Shown here one piece after another: positions 26,082-27,330 of a DNA stretch of 27,330 nucleotides. The stretch is from Coemansia sp. RSA 922 (taxonomy: Eukaryota; Kickxellomycota; Kickxellomycetes; Kickxellales; Kickxellaceae): the NCBI GenBank assembly GCA_027577415.1, contig JANBQS010000191.1:1-27330 (forward strand), read 5' to 3'. The notes below the pieces were generated by a model, which worked only from the letters and a program-made list of their open reading frames with translations, was not told the origin of the DNA and did no database searches. A program made the position numbers and the translations under genes. The first letter of the stretch is position 1. Each line of letters begins with the position of its first letter.

Positions 26082-27215
26082 ATGATTCCAGCCAGCCACC
26101 GTGCAGTACTTATCAGATCAGCCAGGGGAGTATGCGCAGCAGACGGTCTACCGCCTAACGCGGGCCGAGCAACGCGAGTGCATGCACTGATCGAAGCATT
26201 TGGCTTGTGCGATAAAGTCAGAATAGTAGAAGCAGCAGCAGCGACGGATGCAGAGCTGACAGAGTTCCACTCAGAGGAGTACATTGAGTGTTTATTGCAT
26301 CCCGAGGCCACATCCAACGTCTCGGATAGCGATAGTGACGACGATGACGACCGGCTGAAGCGGTTTGGACTTCTGTATGACTGCCCAGTATTTGAGGGGA
26401 TGGAGGAGCATGTGCGAATGGCGGCTGGTGGAACGCTTGCGGCTGCGACGTGTCTAATTGATGGAAGCACGCGAGTGGCCATGCACTGGGAAGGCGGGCG
26501 GCACCATGGGCAGCGTAGTCGAGCGGCTGGGTTCTGCTACATCAACGATGCAGTGCTGGGGATTCTCAAGCTGCAGGCACGGTTTGGCAAAGTGCTGTAC
26601 ATTGATCTCGACCTGCACCACGGTGACGGAGTACAGGACGCATTTGTGTACAGCAACAGGGTCACAACATTGTCGATTCACCACTACGACCGGGGCTTCT
26701 ATCCAAACACCGGTGGAGCAGCAGACGAGGGCAAGGGCCATGGCGTTGGGCACAGCATCAACGCTACGCTGCGACGTGGAGCCAGCGACGCTGTGTTTAG
26801 GCGCGTGTTTGACTCGGTGGCTAGTGCAGCGGTGGAGGCTTTTGAGCCGGGAGCGGTGGTGGTACAGTGCGGGTGCGATGGGCTGGCGGGCGACCCACAC
26901 AAGATTTTCAACCTGACTGGACAGGCATTCGTGGATGCGGTCCAAGTGGTCCTCGCATGGAAGCTGCCGACGCTGCTGCTGGGCGGTGGCGGGTACAACA
27001 ACGCCAATGTAGCGCGCTGCTGGACGCGGCTAACAGCAGTTGCGGCCGGAGAGCAGGACATTTCGGCGTCAAAGGACATTCCTGAGCACGCGTACCTTAA
27101 CGACTACGCGCCAACATTTGACATGGCGATTGATGCTACGCTGGCAGGCGACGACAACACTGAGGGCTCGGTCGAGGCAGGCATCAGCGCAGTCATTACA
27201 GCGATCAAGAGCTGA
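26082..27215 (+). CDS. HDAC8-like class I histone deacetylase
   Basis: A 377-residue zinc-dependent lysine deacetylase from the ATG at 26082; the open frame extends nine codons upstream without another ATG. Family marks: YDCP...EG with Asp100, GGRHH (138-142), GFCYINDAVLGIL (150-162), DLDLHHGDGVQDAF (175-188), CGCDGLAGDP (263-272) and GGGGYNNANVARCW (301-314). Zinc ligands Asp177, His179 and Asp266, the His141/His142 pair and transition-state Tyr305 are all present, each one position before the human HDAC8 residue. AHDAC8-like segments (RFGLLYDCPVFEG, CLIDG) outweigh similarity to Rpd3. Two oddities: an Asp/Ser run (81-90) and Arg140 where class I enzymes have Trp. No introns. Catalysis is likely retained; nuclear role is inferred from family. 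Confidence 0.93.
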   Translation: MIPASHRAVLIRSARGVCAADGLPPNAGRATRVHALIEAFGLCDKVRIVEAAAATDAELTEFHSEEYIECLLHPEATSNVSDSDSDDDDDRLKRFGLLYDCPVFEGMEEHVRMAAGGTLAAATCLIDGSTRVAMHWEGGRHHGQRSRAAGFCYINDAVLGILKLQARFGKVLYIDLDLHHGDGVQDAFVYSNRVTTLSIHHYDRGFYPNTGGAADEGKGHGVGHSINATLRRGASDAVFRRVFDSVASAAVEAFEPGAVVVQCGCDGLAGDPHKIFNLTGQAFVDAVQVVLAWKLPTLLLGGGGYNNANVARCWTRLTAVAAGEQDISASKDIPEHAYLNDYAPTFDMAIDATLAGDDNTEGSVEAGISAVITAIKS

Positions 27216-27330
27216 TCCTGATATGTTTGATTCAGGTTGTTGGTACGCGTTCGGAAAACTCTTGTTCTTTTATTTAAAAATTATCTCAAAATAATAATAT
27301 TCTCTCTCTCATTTGCACTTGGACCATGTT

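Overview
The window looks like a gene-dense, intron-poor nuclear segment of a fungus. Evidence: kynurenine 3-monooxygenase, C-4 methylsterol oxidase, Yos1, eIF3c and a monofunctional Rib3-type enzyme sit together; introns are short to moderate (87-376 nt) with GTAAGT/GTACGT donors and TAG acceptors; UTRs are pyrimidine-rich. An early-diverging lineage such as Kickxellomycotina is my guess from overall style, not something the sequence proves.

Layout. 1-180 is the tail of an unknown gene. 938-3117 holds two tandem plus-strand genes for LITAF-like zinc-ribbon proteins, the first with a long His/Gly repeat region. 3118-4590 is mostly non-coding and leads into a 23-residue, 7-cysteine metallothionein-like gene (4591-4662). 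A large minus-strand gene (4999-8670) encodes a membrane-anchored GH35 beta-galactosidase-like protein with a His where the acid/base Glu should be. It is divergent from kynurenine 3-monooxygenase (9086-10662, one intron). Next, on the minus strand, come an unknown 156-residue protein, a secreted Trp/Arg-rich four-cysteine peptide (11499-11747), eIF3c (12148-15018), a spliced CipC/DUF3759-like protein with Q/N/G/Y-rich ends (15491-16778), a spliced SLC25 carrier (17372-18893) and a spliced Yos1 (19329-19668). ERG25 (20253-21164, plus) converges on 6-phosphogluconate dehydrogenase (21284-22966, minus, spliced). Transaldolase (23700-24668, minus) is divergent from RIB3 (25132-25935, plus, spliced), followed by an HDAC8-like class I deacetylase (26082-27215).

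Functional themes. GND1, TAL1 and RIB3 are consecutive and share ribulose 5-phosphate chemistry: GND1 makes it, RIB3 consumes it, and TAL1 works in the non-oxidative branch that interconverts pentose phosphates. GND1 also yields NADPH, which KMO uses directly and the ERG25 step uses indirectly. The other neighbours (translation, ER-Golgi transport, mitochondrial transport, chromatin) look like ordinary housekeeping genes. The unusual items are the small cysteine-rich proteins, the tandem LITAF pair, the acid/base-less GH35 protein and the Trp-to-Arg change in the deacetylase.

Five genes needed splicing to be read correctly (KMO, DUF3759, SLC25, YOS1, GND1), plus RIB3. In each, joining the exons restores the frame and the family motifs across the junction. 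No tRNA, rRNA, transposon or CRISPR array was recognised.
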